Positions 1-9,000 of a stretch of 64,000 nt of DNA are shown here, piece after piece (positions within the stretch are counted from its first letter, which is position 1; each line of letters starts with the position of its first letter). Source of the DNA: Azonexus sp. (GTDB lineage: Bacteria > Pseudomonadota > Gammaproteobacteria > Burkholderiales > Rhodocyclaceae); NCBI GenBank assembly GCA_030691385.1, contig JAUYEI010000003.1, positions 1 through 64,000 on the forward strand, given 5' to 3'. The position numbers and the translations under genes were made by a program. Below the pieces are notes generated by a model. That model saw only the letters and a program-made list of their open reading frames with translations. It had not been told where the DNA came from and did not search any database.

Positions 1-929
1 AGACCTGCGGCCGTGGCGATCGGGTTGCCGGACAGCGTGCCGGCCTGATAGACCGGGCCGAGCGGGGCGATCTGTTCCATGATCGCGCGCTTGCCGCCGA
101 AGGCGCCGAGCGGCATGCCGCCGCCGACCACCTTGCCGAAAGTGGACAGGTCGGGCGTGATGCCGAACAGGCCCTGGGCGCTTTTCAGGCCGACGCGGAA
201 ACCGGTCATCACTTCGTCGAAAATCAGCACCGCGCCGTTTTTCGTGCACAGTTCGCGCATGGCGTTCAGGAAGGCCGGGGTCGGAGCGATCAGATTCATG
301 TTGCCAACGACCGGCTCGACGATGACGGCGGCGATCTTGTCGCCATGCTTGGCGAAGGCCTCGGCCAGTTCCTGCGGGTCGTTGTAGGTGAGGACCATGG
401 TGTTCTCGGCCACGCCGGCCGGGACGCCGCTCGACGAGGGGTTGCCGAAGGTCAGCAGGCCGGAGCCGGCCTTCACGAGCAGGCCGTCGGAATGGCCGTG
501 GTAGCAGCCTTCGAACTTGATCAGGATGTCGCGGCCGGTGTAGCCGCGGGCCAGGCGGATGGCGCTCATCGTCGCCTCGGTGCCCGAGGAAACGAGGCGC
601 ACCATGTCCATCGACGGCACCAGTTCGCAGAGCAGGTCGGCGATGTCGACTTCCTTCTCGGTCGGCGCGCCGAAAGACAGGCCGTCAACGACGGCAGCCT
701 GGACGGCGGCGATGACGTCCGGATGAGCGTGGCCGAGGATCATCGGGCCCCACGAGCCAACGTAGTCGGTGTACCACTGGCCGTCCGCATCCTGCACTCT
801 GGGGCCGACACCCTTCTGGAGGAAACAGGGCGTGCCGCCGACCGAACGGAAGGCGCGGACGGGCGAATTGACGCCGCCGGGAATGTGGCGCTGGGCGCGT
901 TCGAACAGTTGCTGGTTGCGTGAGGTCAT
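1..929 (-). CDS. hemL: Glutamate-1-semialdehyde 2,1-aminomutase, 3' end cut by window edge
   Basis: PLP enzyme that converts glutamate-1-semialdehyde to 5-aminolevulinate in the C5 route to heme; cytoplasmic. About 309 N-terminal codons are visible and the C-terminus lies beyond base 1. The product begins [20 protein letters not shown] and has the family motifs [16 protein letters not shown] (cofactor phosphate region), [25 protein letters not shown] and the PLP-lysine segment [17 protein letters not shown]. The start ATG overlaps the thiE stop codon (ATGA), so the two genes are probably translationally coupled in a leftward thiD-thiE-hemL operon. Identification is secure. Confidence 0.96.
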   Translation of the reverse strand, partial: MTSRNQQLFERAQRHIPGGVNSPVRAFRSVGGTPCFLQKGVGPRVQDADGQWYTDYVGSWGPMILGHAHPDVIAAVQAAVVDGLSFGAPTEKEVDIADLLCELVPSMDMVRLVSSGTEATMSAIRLARGYTGRDILIKFEGCYHGHSDGLLVKAGSGLLTFGNPSSSGVPAGVAENTMVLTYNDPQELAEAFAKHGDKIAAVIVEPVVGNMNLIAPTPAFLNAMRELCTKNGAVLIFDEVMTGFRVGLKSAQGLFGITPDLSTFGKVVGGGMPLGAFGGKRAIMEQIAPLGPVYQAGTLSGNPIATAAG

Positions 930-1558
930 GACTGGGCTTCCTCGAAAAGACGTTGATAGGCGGTGGCGCGCGCCGTGATGTCGGGCGCGCTGAACAGGTC
1001 GGTGATGACGGCGAGCAGGTCGGCGCCGGCGGCGATGAGCGGCCGGGCGTTTTCGAGCGTGATGCCGCCGATGGCACAGGTTGCTACGGTCAACCGGAAA
1101 TTTGGCGCAAAAAACAAATCGCATCCGGCGAGCGGCGCGTTCGGTTTGGTCGGTGACGGATAGACGGCACCGAAGGCGACGTAATCGACCCCGGCCGCCT
1201 CGGCCGTCCGGGCGGCAGCGAGGTCGGCGTAGCACGAGGCGCCGAGAATGCGGTTGGGGCCGAGCATGGCGCGGGCCGCCATGAGATTGCCGTCATCCTT
1301 GCCCAGATGCACGCCGTCGGCCTCGACGAGAAAGGTCAGGGCCAGATCGTCGTTGATCAGCAGTTTTGCGTCGTGGCGGCGGGTCAGTTCACGCAGTGCC
1401 CGGGCGCGGGCGACGCGTTCGGGCATGGCGCTGGTTTTGTCGCGATATTGAACGATGCGGCAACCGCCGGCCAGGGCAGCTTCAACCTCGCTGAGCAGAC
1501 GGGCGCCATCGGCGTGTTCCGGCGTGATGGCGTAAAGGCCGCGCAATTTATGCTCCAT
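926..1558 (-). CDS. thiE: Thiamine-phosphate synthase
   Basis: Joins the pyrimidine HMP-PP to the thiazole phosphate to give thiamine phosphate. The product is 210 aa, usual for the family. It begins [14 protein letters not shown] and contains [38 protein letters not shown] and [15 protein letters not shown] chose the ATG at 1558, which overlaps the end of thiD by 11 nt; the same frame stays open upstream but that stretch is antisense-like within thiD. Odd feature: residues [12 protein letters not shown], just before the conserved AIGGI, are encoded by a copy of the dispersed GGTTGACCGT repeat (1083-1120) and look unlike the usual family sequence there, although the segment length is normal. 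Confidence 0.93.
   Translation of the reverse strand: MEHKLRGLYAITPEHADGARLLSEVEAALAGGCRIVQYRDKTSAMPERVARARALRELTRRHDAKLLINDDLALTFLVEADGVHLGKDDGNLMAARAMLGPNRILGASCYADLAAARTAEAAGVDYVAFGAVYPSPTKPNAPLAGCDLFFAPNFRLTVATCAIGGITLENARPLIAAGADLLAVITDLFSAPDITARATAYQRLFEEAQS
1083..1120 (-). repeat. GGTTGACCGT dispersed repeat, copy inside thiE
   Basis: On the minus strand this copy reads TTTGCGCCAAATTTCCGGTT followed by GACCGTAGCAA. It has an exact 10-base core and the usual two T/A-rich tracts upstream of the core. It lies wholly within thiE and keeps the frame open, encoding [11 protein letters not shown]. Confidence 0.85.
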
Positions 1559-2426
1559 CGGTTTTGCCGTCGTCCTTCTCTTCATTTTGGCCCGGTTCGT
1601 TATCGTCGCCGCGCGCCCAGAAAAAGCGGTCCGGGATGAACTGGCCCATGCCGGCCCGGAAACCGGCGGCCAGGGCTTGCCAGGTGTAATCCTGGGCATC
1701 GCGCACGGCGTCTTCCATGCTGGCGCCCCCGGCGATGCAGCCGGCAATGGCCGAGGCCAGCGTGCAGCCGGAGCCGTGGTAGCTCCCCGGCAGGCGTTCC
1801 CACTCATCGCGACGAATGACGCCTTCGGCGCCGTACAAAGTGTTGATGACCTGCGGTGTATTTTCATGCGTGCCGGTGATCAGCACGTACTGGGCGCCCA
1901 TCTCGATCAGGCGCTGGGCGCACACGTCGATAGCCGGCTCGCCTTCGTCCTCGTCGCTTTCGGCCAGTCGCCGCGCTTCCGGCGCATTCGGCGTGAGCAG
2001 GGTGGTTTGTGGCAGCAGCATTTCGCGAATCGCCGAAATGACATCCTCGCTCGACAACTCGTCGCCACGTCCGGAAGCCAGTACCGGGTCGAAGATCACC
2101 GGGATCTCCGGGTAATCCGAGATGATTTCGGCGACGGCAATGACGTTCTCCACACTGCCCAGCATGCCGATCTTGAAGGCGGCCACCGGCATGTCTTCGA
2201 GCACCGTTCGCGCCTGCTGTTCCAGCAACTCGGCGCTGACCGCCTGCACGCTCTGGACGCCCACCGTGTCCTGGACGGTCAGCGCCGTCAAAGCGCTGAG
2301 CGGATGGCAACCAAGACTGACCAAAGTGAGTATGTCGGCCTGCATGCCGGCACCGGCGGAAGGGTCGCTGGCCGAAAAGACCAGTACCATCGGTGGACAG
2401 GGCGGCGTGGGGGTGGTGGAATTCAT
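1548..2426 (-). CDS. thiD: Hydroxymethylpyrimidine/phosphomethylpyrimidine kinase
   Basis: Phosphorylates HMP and HMP-P to HMP-PP, the pyrimidine substrate of the ThiE encoded next. The product is 292 aa, of the ribokinase-like fold. Visible motifs are [18 protein letters not shown] near the N-terminus (substrate pocket), [39 protein letters not shown] and the anion-hole motif [18 protein letters not shown]. The C-terminal tail is polar and acidic ([17 protein letters not shown]), somewhat longer than in typical ThiD. It is the first gene of the leftward thiD-thiE-hemL operon and its 3' end overlaps thiE by 11 nt. Confidence 0.94.
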   Translation of the reverse strand: MNSTTPTPPCPPMVLVFSASDPSAGAGMQADILTLVSLGCHPLSALTALTVQDTVGVQSVQAVSAELLEQQARTVLEDMPVAAFKIGMLGSVENVIAVAEIISDYPEIPVIFDPVLASGRGDELSSEDVISAIREMLLPQTTLLTPNAPEARRLAESDEDEGEPAIDVCAQRLIEMGAQYVLITGTHENTPQVINTLYGAEGVIRRDEWERLPGSYHGSGCTLASAIAGCIAGGASMEDAVRDAQDYTWQALAAGFRAGMGQFIPDRFFWARGDDNEPGQNEEKDDGKTDGA

Positions 2427-2477
2427 TGTGATTCGCGCCCTTGGCGGGAGCGAAGGGAATTGGGTAAGATGGCCGCG

Positions 2478-2505
2478 ATTTTATCCGAATCTCGAGGCTG
2501 CCGAA
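2478..2505 (-). promoter_or_regulatory. Candidate sigma70-type promoter for thiD
   Basis: On the minus strand TTCGGC (2505-2500) and TAAAAT (2483-2478) are separated by 16 nt, about 50 nt upstream of the thiD ATG. Only the -10 box is good; the assignment is tentative. No THI-box-like leader was recognised. Confidence 0.25.
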
Positions 2506-2540
2506 GTGCTCATCGGAAAGCTGTGACACTGTTATAGGCA

Positions 2541-2568
2541 TTGCCTTGCCGTAATACTTCCGTAGTAT
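2541..2568 (+). promoter_or_regulatory. Candidate promoter for the pilGHIJ-chpA operon
   Basis: TTGCCT (2541-2546) and TAGTAT (2563-2568) are separated by 16 nt and end 45 nt before the pilG GTG start, which follows a GGGACAGGG ribosome-binding region. This is the only reasonable promoter-like pair seen in the 187-nt divergent gap between thiD and pilG. Confidence 0.35.
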
Positions 2569-2613
2569 GATGCACCGATAACGCCTCCGTCAGGGGCACA
2601 GGGGACAGGGATA

Positions 2614-3024
2614 GTGGCTGATTTATCCAGACTGCGCGGCGTCAGGGTCATGGTCATTGACGACAGCAATACAATACGGCGGAGTGCCGAGATTTTTCTC
2701 GTGCAGGCGGGGTGTCAGGTTGTCCTGGCCGAAGACGGGTTCGATGCGCTGGCCAAGATCGCCGACCATCAACCCAGCGTCATTTTTTGCGACATCATGA
2801 TGCCGCGTCTCGACGGCTACCAGACCTGCTCGCTGATCAAGAAAAATTCCAAATTCAAGGCCACGCCAGTCATCATGCTTTCCTCCAAGGATGGCCTGTT
2901 TGACCGGGCGCGCGGTCGCATGGTCGGCTCCGACCAGTACCTGACCAAACCATTCACAAAAGACAGCCTGCTGCAAACGGTTGCCACGTTTGCCTTGCCG
3001 GCCGAGACAGAATCCAATACGTAG
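2614..3024 (+). CDS. pilG: Type IV pilus chemosensory response regulator PilG
   Basis: Single-domain CheY-like receiver, 136 aa, acting in the Chp/Pil pathway that controls type IV pilus extension and twitching. It shows VMVIDDSNTIRRSAEIFLVQ (acidic pocket), phosphoacceptor in FCDIMMPRLDGYQTCSLIK, the Ser of IMLSSKDGLFDRARGR and the Lys of LTKPFTKDSLL, a pattern characteristic of PilG. The start is GTG, preceded by GGGACAGGG. It is the first of five tightly spaced genes (pilG, pilH, pilI, pilJ, chpA), 14 nt ahead of pilH. Confidence 0.92.
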   Translation: MADLSRLRGVRVMVIDDSNTIRRSAEIFLVQAGCQVVLAEDGFDALAKIADHQPSVIFCDIMMPRLDGYQTCSLIKKNSKFKATPVIMLSSKDGLFDRARGRMVGSDQYLTKPFTKDSLLQTVATFALPAETESNT

Positions 3025-3038
3025 CTCAGGGAGAGCAC

Positions 3039-3404
3039 ATGCCCGTAAAGAATATTCTCGTTGTTGACGATTCGCCCACTGAGCGCTTTTTTACCGTCGA
3101 TGTGCTGACCAAGGCCGGCTATCAGGTGACCACTGCAGAAAATGGCGAGGAGGGGATCGCCAAGGCCAAGGCCAGCAAACCCGACCTGATCCTCATGGAC
3201 GTCGTGATGCCAGGGCTGAACGGCTATCAGGCAACGCGCACCCTGACCCGCGATGACGAAACCAAGAATATCCCGATCATCGTCTGCACCACCAAGGGGC
3301 AGGAAACCGACAAGATCTGGGGTTTGCGCCAAGGTGCAATCGACTACCTCGTCAAGCCGCTGAATCCGGAACAATTGCTGCAACGAATCGCCGCGCTGCC
3401 GTAA
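3039..3404 (+). CDS. pilH: Type IV pilus response regulator PilH
   Basis: Second single-domain receiver of the Chp system, 121 aa; in Pseudomonas PilH opposes PilG and is linked to pilus retraction. Motifs are ILVVDDSPTERFFTVDVL, phosphoacceptor in LILMDVVMPGLNGYQATRTL, VCTTKGQETDKIWGLRQGA and the conserved Lys in YLVKPLNPEQLL. It lies between pilG and pilI with short gaps. The paralogue order PilG then PilH follows from the sequence types and matches the known operon. Confidence 0.92.
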   Translation: MPVKNILVVDDSPTERFFTVDVLTKAGYQVTTAENGEEGIAKAKASKPDLILMDVVMPGLNGYQATRTLTRDDETKNIPIIVCTTKGQETDKIWGLRQGAIDYLVKPLNPEQLLQRIAALP

Positions 3405-3409
3405 TCCCG

Positions 3410-3922
3410 ATGGCCCGGAAAACCAGTCTTCGTGACTTCCAGGCGTATCTGGCGACGCGCCTGAGCAATGCGGCCAAGGGTAAGGGATCATCGTCCTGGC
3501 TGGGGGTCGAGGCCGGCGGCGAATCCTGGCTGGTTGATCTGTCTGACGGTGGGGAAATCGTTCAGGCTTCTCTGCTGGCGCCGGTCCCGATGACCCGCCC
3601 GTGGTTTGCGGGCATCGCCAATATTCGCGGCAACCTGCATGCGGTCAGCGACTTTTCGCTGTTTCGCGGCGGTCCGCCCATCGTCCAGAATGCCAGCGCC
3701 CGCTTGTTGCTCATCGGTGCCCGCCACAGCGTCAATGCTGCGCTGCTCGTATCGCGCATGCTTGGCCTGAAAAACCCGGATGATTTCACCGTCGAACCGG
3801 CCGATGCTTCGATGCCGGCCTGGGGCAGGCAGTGTTTTGCCGATACGCAGGGAAAAATCTGGCACAAGCTTTCGGTGCGCGAACTGCTCGCCGATCAGGA
3901 TTTCATGAATATCGGGGTTTAA
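3410..3922 (+). CDS. pilI: CheW-like coupling protein PilI
   Basis: CheW-domain adaptor of 170 aa that should link the receptor PilJ to the kinase ChpA. Features include the N-terminal segment [41 protein letters not shown] and the CheW-like strand [20 protein letters not shown], followed by [20 protein letters not shown]. It starts 5 nt after the pilH stop. A second CheW-like gene is not present in the window; ChpA has its own CheW domain. Confidence 0.88.
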   Translation: MARKTSLRDFQAYLATRLSNAAKGKGSSSWLGVEAGGESWLVDLSDGGEIVQASLLAPVPMTRPWFAGIANIRGNLHAVSDFSLFRGGPPIVQNASARLLLIGARHSVNAALLVSRMLGLKNPDDFTVEPADASMPAWGRQCFADTQGKIWHKLSVRELLADQDFMNIGV

Positions 3923-3960
3923 CAGAGGGCTTTCGCCCCTACCCCAAGTGGAGGATTTCC

Positions 3961-6075
3961 ATGGCTTTCAGTTTCAAGCTTCCGAAGATTGCAGGTGTCG
4001 GTGGGGCATCTGCCCAAATGACCGTTTCGGCCGATATGCCTCCGGGCAAAATGCCGTTGCCTGCTTTCCTCGCCGGGCAGCCCGTTGTGCAGCAGATGAA
4101 GATACTCGGCAGTATATTCGTCGCCCTGCTCTTGCTGATTGCCGGCCTGGTCTTCCACGACAACCGCGAGTCGACCCACAATACCGCCTACATCGCGGCC
4201 TCGGGCGAAATGCGCATGCTGTCACAGCGGCTGGCCAAAGCTTCGTCGCTGGCACTGCAGGGCAATGCAGTGGCCTTTGCGCAGTTGAATGAGTCGCGCG
4301 AAACCTTCGGCAAGCTCTTCGACCGGCTCTCGAATGGCGGCGAGATCGGCAATGTCAGCGTTCCGGCTTCGCCCGACAGCGTTCGCCCGCAGCTTGAAGC
4401 CCTCGGGCAGCGTTGGGCAACGACCGACAAGGACGCGGAAACGGTGATCGCCCAGGAGGTGAATCTGGTCTCGTTGGGCAAGAACGTTGCGACCATCGAC
4501 AACAAGAATTCGGCGATGCTTGAACTGACCGAACAGCTAGCTACCCTGAAACTGCAGGGCGGTGCCGCTTCCCGCGACATTGCCTCGTCCAACCAGCTGG
4601 TCATGCTCACCCAGCGTATCGCCAAAAACGCCTCGGCCCTGCTCGTCGGTGACGAAATCAATCCGGAAGTCGCCTTCCTGCTTGGCAAGGACACCAACGC
4701 CTTCCGCGACATTCTCGGTGCCTTGAGCAAGGGTGGCAACGATGCCGATAGCCGCAGCAAGCTCGACAATCTGGAAGTGGCCTTCAAGGAGTATCAGGGG
4801 GCAATTGCCAGCATTCTCGGCAACATGCAGCCGCTGGTCCTTTCGAAGCAGGCCGGTTCGCGAATTTTCCGCGAGAGCGAGGATTTGCTGAAAGCAACCG
4901 ATGACCTGGCTGTGGGTTATCAGCGGGGCCTGACCGAGCGCGGCGTCTATGTTGTACTGCTGATCTCGCTGACCTTGCTGGCACTGGCCACGCTGGCCTT
5001 GCTGGCCAAAGTCTATCTTGACGATACAGGACGCCGTGCGGCCGATGCGGAAGAGCAGCGGCACGCCTCGGAGCAGACCAACCGCGAAAACCAGGACGCC
5101 ATTTTGCGCCTGATGAATGAACTGGGCGACCTGGCCGACGGCGACCTGACCGTTACCGCGACCGTCAGCGAAAACATCACGGGTGCCATCGCCGACTCGA
5201 TCAATTACACGATTGAAGAGCTGCGCGTGCTGGTCGGTCGTATCAACGACGCGGCAAACCGGGTGACCGCGGCAACCGAAATCGCCCGCCAGACATCGGC
5301 CGAACTGCTCGACGCGGCCGAACGGCAATCCTCCGAAATTCAGGAAGCCGGTCAGTCCGCCCTGGAAATGGCGCGCTCGATGTCGGAGGTTTCCGGCAAT
5401 GCGACGCAGTCAGCCCAGGTTGCCCGGCAATCGCTGCAGGCCGCCGAAAAGGGTACGCTGGCCGTGCAGGACTCGATCAAGGGCATGAACGAAATTCGCA
5501 ACCAGATTCAGGAAACCTCGAAGCGCATCAAGCGTCTGGGTGAAAGCTCGCAGGAAATTGGTGAAATCGTTGAACTGATTTCCGACATTACCGAGCAGAC
5601 CAACGTGCTGGCGCTCAACGCCGCCATTCAGGCCGCCTCCGCCGGTGATGCGGGGCGCGGCTTTACGGTGGTTGCCGAGGAAGTGCAGCGGCTGGCCGAA
5701 CGTTCCGGCGAGGCGACGAAGCAGATTGCGGCGATTGTGAAGACCATTCAGACCGACACCCAGGATGCTGTGTCCGCCATGGAGCAGTCGACCCGCGGTG
5801 TGGTCGACGGGGCCAAGCTGTCTGACGCGGCCGGTCAGGCACTGTCCGAGATCGGCGACGTGTCGCGCAATCTGGCCGACCTCATTCAGAGCATTTCCAC
5901 CTCAACCCAGAATCAGGCGGATTCGGCCACCCGGGTGGCGCGCCTGATGCAGGACATCCTGCACGTGACGGAACAGACGACGGCTGGTACGCAGCGTACA
6001 GCGCAGGCGGTCGACGAACTGACCGCGCTGGCTTCCGAATTGAAGGGCTCGGTCGCCGGCTTCAAGGTCGACTGA
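3961..6075 (+). CDS. pilJ: Methyl-accepting chemotaxis protein PilJ
   Basis: Inner-membrane receptor of the type IV pilus chemosensory system, 704 aa from the ATG at 3961, which follows GTGGAGGATTTCC; the open frame extends upstream into pilI but without a better start. TM1 is at about residues 41-63 ([18 protein letters not shown]) and TM2 at about 327-350 ([19 protein letters not shown]). Between them lies a periplasmic region with two PilJ-type repeats ([17 protein letters not shown] and [16 protein letters not shown]). A HAMP-like segment follows, then a long coiled-coil signalling domain whose tip contains [19 protein letters not shown] and [19 protein letters not shown]. The next gene is the kinase chpA, 18 nt downstream. 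Confidence 0.94.
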   Translation: MAFSFKLPKIAGVGGASAQMTVSADMPPGKMPLPAFLAGQPVVQQMKILGSIFVALLLLIAGLVFHDNRESTHNTAYIAASGEMRMLSQRLAKASSLALQGNAVAFAQLNESRETFGKLFDRLSNGGEIGNVSVPASPDSVRPQLEALGQRWATTDKDAETVIAQEVNLVSLGKNVATIDNKNSAMLELTEQLATLKLQGGAASRDIASSNQLVMLTQRIAKNASALLVGDEINPEVAFLLGKDTNAFRDILGALSKGGNDADSRSKLDNLEVAFKEYQGAIASILGNMQPLVLSKQAGSRIFRESEDLLKATDDLAVGYQRGLTERGVYVVLLISLTLLALATLALLAKVYLDDTGRRAADAEEQRHASEQTNRENQDAILRLMNELGDLADGDLTVTATVSENITGAIADSINYTIEELRVLVGRINDAANRVTAATEIARQTSAELLDAAERQSSEIQEAGQSALEMARSMSEVSGNATQSAQVARQSLQAAEKGTLAVQDSIKGMNEIRNQIQETSKRIKRLGESSQEIGEIVELISDITEQTNVLALNAAIQAASAGDAGRGFTVVAEEVQRLAERSGEATKQIAAIVKTIQTDTQDAVSAMEQSTRGVVDGAKLSDAAGQALSEIGDVSRNLADLIQSISTSTQNQADSATRVARLMQDILHVTEQTTAGTQRTAQAVDELTALASELKGSVAGFKVD

Positions 6076-6093
6076 CGACAATCGCGAGAGATT

Positions 6094-9000
6094 ATGAACG
6101 CGGCAACGGAATTTGATTTGGGCCCGCTGACGTGGGTCAAGGGCGAAATTGATCTGGCCTTGCAGCGTGCCGAGCAGGCGCTCGACGAGTATGTCGCGAG
6201 TGCCGACCGGACGCAGCTCAAGTTCTGCCGGACCCATGTTCACCAGGTGCATGGCGCGCTGGCCATGGTTGGCCTGGAAGGCGTCACGCTGCTCACCGAA
6301 GCCACCGAGGCCCTGCTTGCCGGCATGGAAGATGATCGCCTGCCCTCCGGCGATGCCGCGGTTACGGTGCTGCGCCAGACCCTGGGTGCCTTGCGCCAGT
6401 ATCTCGATGACCTGATGGCGGGCGAGCCCAACCATCCGCTCGTGCTGCTGCCGGTCTATCAGGCGCTGGAAACGGCGCGCGGTCTGCCCGGCGCGCATCC
6501 CTGCGATCTGTTTTATCCCGATCTCTCGCGTCGCCCGCCGAAACGCGAGGGCGACGTTCCCATCCTTGATTCCGACGAGTTGCTGCGCACGCTCAAGGTC
6601 AGGCGGATGCAGTTCCAGAAAGGCCTGCTGCGCTGGTTGCGCGACCCGGCCGATGCGGAGTCCGGTCGCCGCATGATGCGTGAGGCCATCGCCGAAATCG
6701 AAGCCGTCCAGCCGACGCCGGCTGCACGTTCCTTCTGGTGGATTTCACTCGGTGTCCTCGAAGCGCTGGCTGATCCCGTGCTCGGCGCCGATCCGTCGTC
6801 GCGCCAGCTTTGTTCCCGTATCGACGCCCAGATCCGGCGTCTGGTCGGCGGTTCGAACAATGTGGCCGAACGTGTTCTGCGTGAATCCCTCTATTACATC
6901 GCCCAGGCGCCGGCCGATCTGAGTCCGGAAATTGCCGAAGTACAGTCGGTTTTTGCCTTGGCCGACCTGCTGCCGAGCGCCGCGACGCAAGCGGCGCCGC
7001 TGCCGCATCACGGTGAGTTGCGCAAGTTGCGCGAGACGCTGGCGGCAGCCGAAGAATTATGGAACCGCTTTTGTACCGGCAATACTGGCAGCCTGGCTGG
7101 CTTTGCCGACAATGCGCGCAACTGCGCCCTGCTGACTGAGGCGATTGGCCAGACCGATCTCAAGCGTCTTGGTCAGGGGCTCGGTGCCGTCGCCAACTGG
7201 CTGTCCGAAGAGCCTTCCCGCTTCAACGATGCGGTGGCGATGGAAGTGGCCACCACCATCCTTCTGCTCGAGAATGCGCAGGAAAATTTCCGGCGTCTGG
7301 GTACCGATTTTGCACAGCAGGTCGACCTCATGGTCGCTCGCCTCTACGCCTGTATTGCTGGCCGGCCGACGGCCGACGAGGGCATTCCGCTGCTCGACGA
7401 GATGACCCGGCGAGCTCAGGAAAAACTGTTGATCGGTCAGGTTGGCCGGGAAATCCAGAACAATCTGGCCCAGATCGAACAGGCCCTCGACGGATTTTTT
7501 CGCGACCCGAGCAAGGCGCACGACCTCCTCCAGCTTGACAATCCGATCAAGCAAATCAGCGGGGCGCTGGCCATGCTTGGCCATTTTGGCGCGGTCAACA
7601 GCCTCAAGGAATGCGCGGCCAGCATCCATCGATTCGCCCAGCCGGACTATCAGCCGGCCAGCGAGGATTTCGAAGCGGTGGCCGACCAGTTGTCCCTGCT
7701 GGGCTTCTTTGTGGACTCCCTGCAAAACGGCGAAACCGATTTCGATGCCTTTATGCATCGCATGAGTGGCGAGGTTTCAGACGAACCGGTGCCGGAAGCG
7801 GAGGCTGCTGCGGCGCCGACGGTCGAGGCACTCCTTGTCCAGCAGGCGCGCGACATGCAGGTTCTTGCCGGCGCACTCAAGGAAGCGCCGCAAGATGCAC
7901 GCCTGCACGATGAGCTCAAGCAAAATCTGCAGGACATCCAGAAGGATGCCGACCTGGTCGCCAACCGCGAACTGGGCGAGTCGGCCAAGGCGGCACTGGC
8001 TGCCTTGCGGTCCGGCGTCGAGCTCGACGCCGCCTTGTCCGGGCTCATGCCCCTGGCGCCCGATGCGCCGGCACCTTCTGCGGCAACACTGCAACTGGCC
8101 GAATCGACCCACGAAGAGATCGACGCTGAACTGCTGGCTATCTTCCTCGAAGAAGCCAACGAAGTGCTGGCCACCATCGCTGAGCAGAAAGCCTTGCTGG
8201 CAGCCACACCGGATAACGTCGAGGCGCTGACCACAGTTCGCCGCTCGATGCATACCCTCAAGGGCAGCGGCCGGATGGTCGGTCTCAAGGACCTCGGCGA
8301 AGCGGCGTGGGAACTGGAGCAGACCCTGAACCTCTGGCTGCGTCAGGACACGGCGGTAACGCCGGATCTCCAGCGCATGATCGAGGAATCTCATGCCTTG
8401 TTTGCCGAGTGGGTCGTTCATCTCGAGTCCGGCAATGGCGCAGCACCCGATCCGACGGCCTTGGCCGCTCTGGCGGCACGCCTGCGTGGCGTCGATGTCC
8501 CGGTGGCGGTAGCGGCTGAAGAAACACCGGCGGTGATCGTTGAGGCAGCCCCACCGGTTGGCGAGCCAGTCGAAGTGCAGGCGCCTGAATTGCCTGAAGA
8601 AACATCGGCTTTGGTCGAAGAGCCGCTCGAGTCACTTGAAGGGTCTGCAACCTTGCTTGCCGAGGCTCCGCTGGCGACAGAAGAGGTGCCCGATTTCGCC
8701 ATCGAACTTCCGGCGCTCGAAAACACCCTGGAAGACATCGATCAGCCGGCCCCGGAGTGTGAAGAGATCGAAATTAAGGCCCTGCCGGATGAGCCAGAGA
8801 TTCTGGCCGAGCCGGAAGAGGCAGTGCTACGGTCAACGCCAAAAAACGAGCAAATTTCGAATGTGTCGACGCTGCCGGCCAGCGAGTCGCCGACGCTTTA
8901 CGATATCTTCCGCGAAGAAGCACGCGGCCATCTGCAGACGCTGGTTGAGAGTTACGCCGTTATCGATGCCAATCCATCGGCGCCGACCACCTTCGAAATG

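Noticed and set aside
1559-1867. Upstream extension of thiE to a 313-residue protein
   Set aside because: The extra N-terminus is an out-of-frame reading of thiD and lacks family similarity; [14 protein letters not shown] is the family start.
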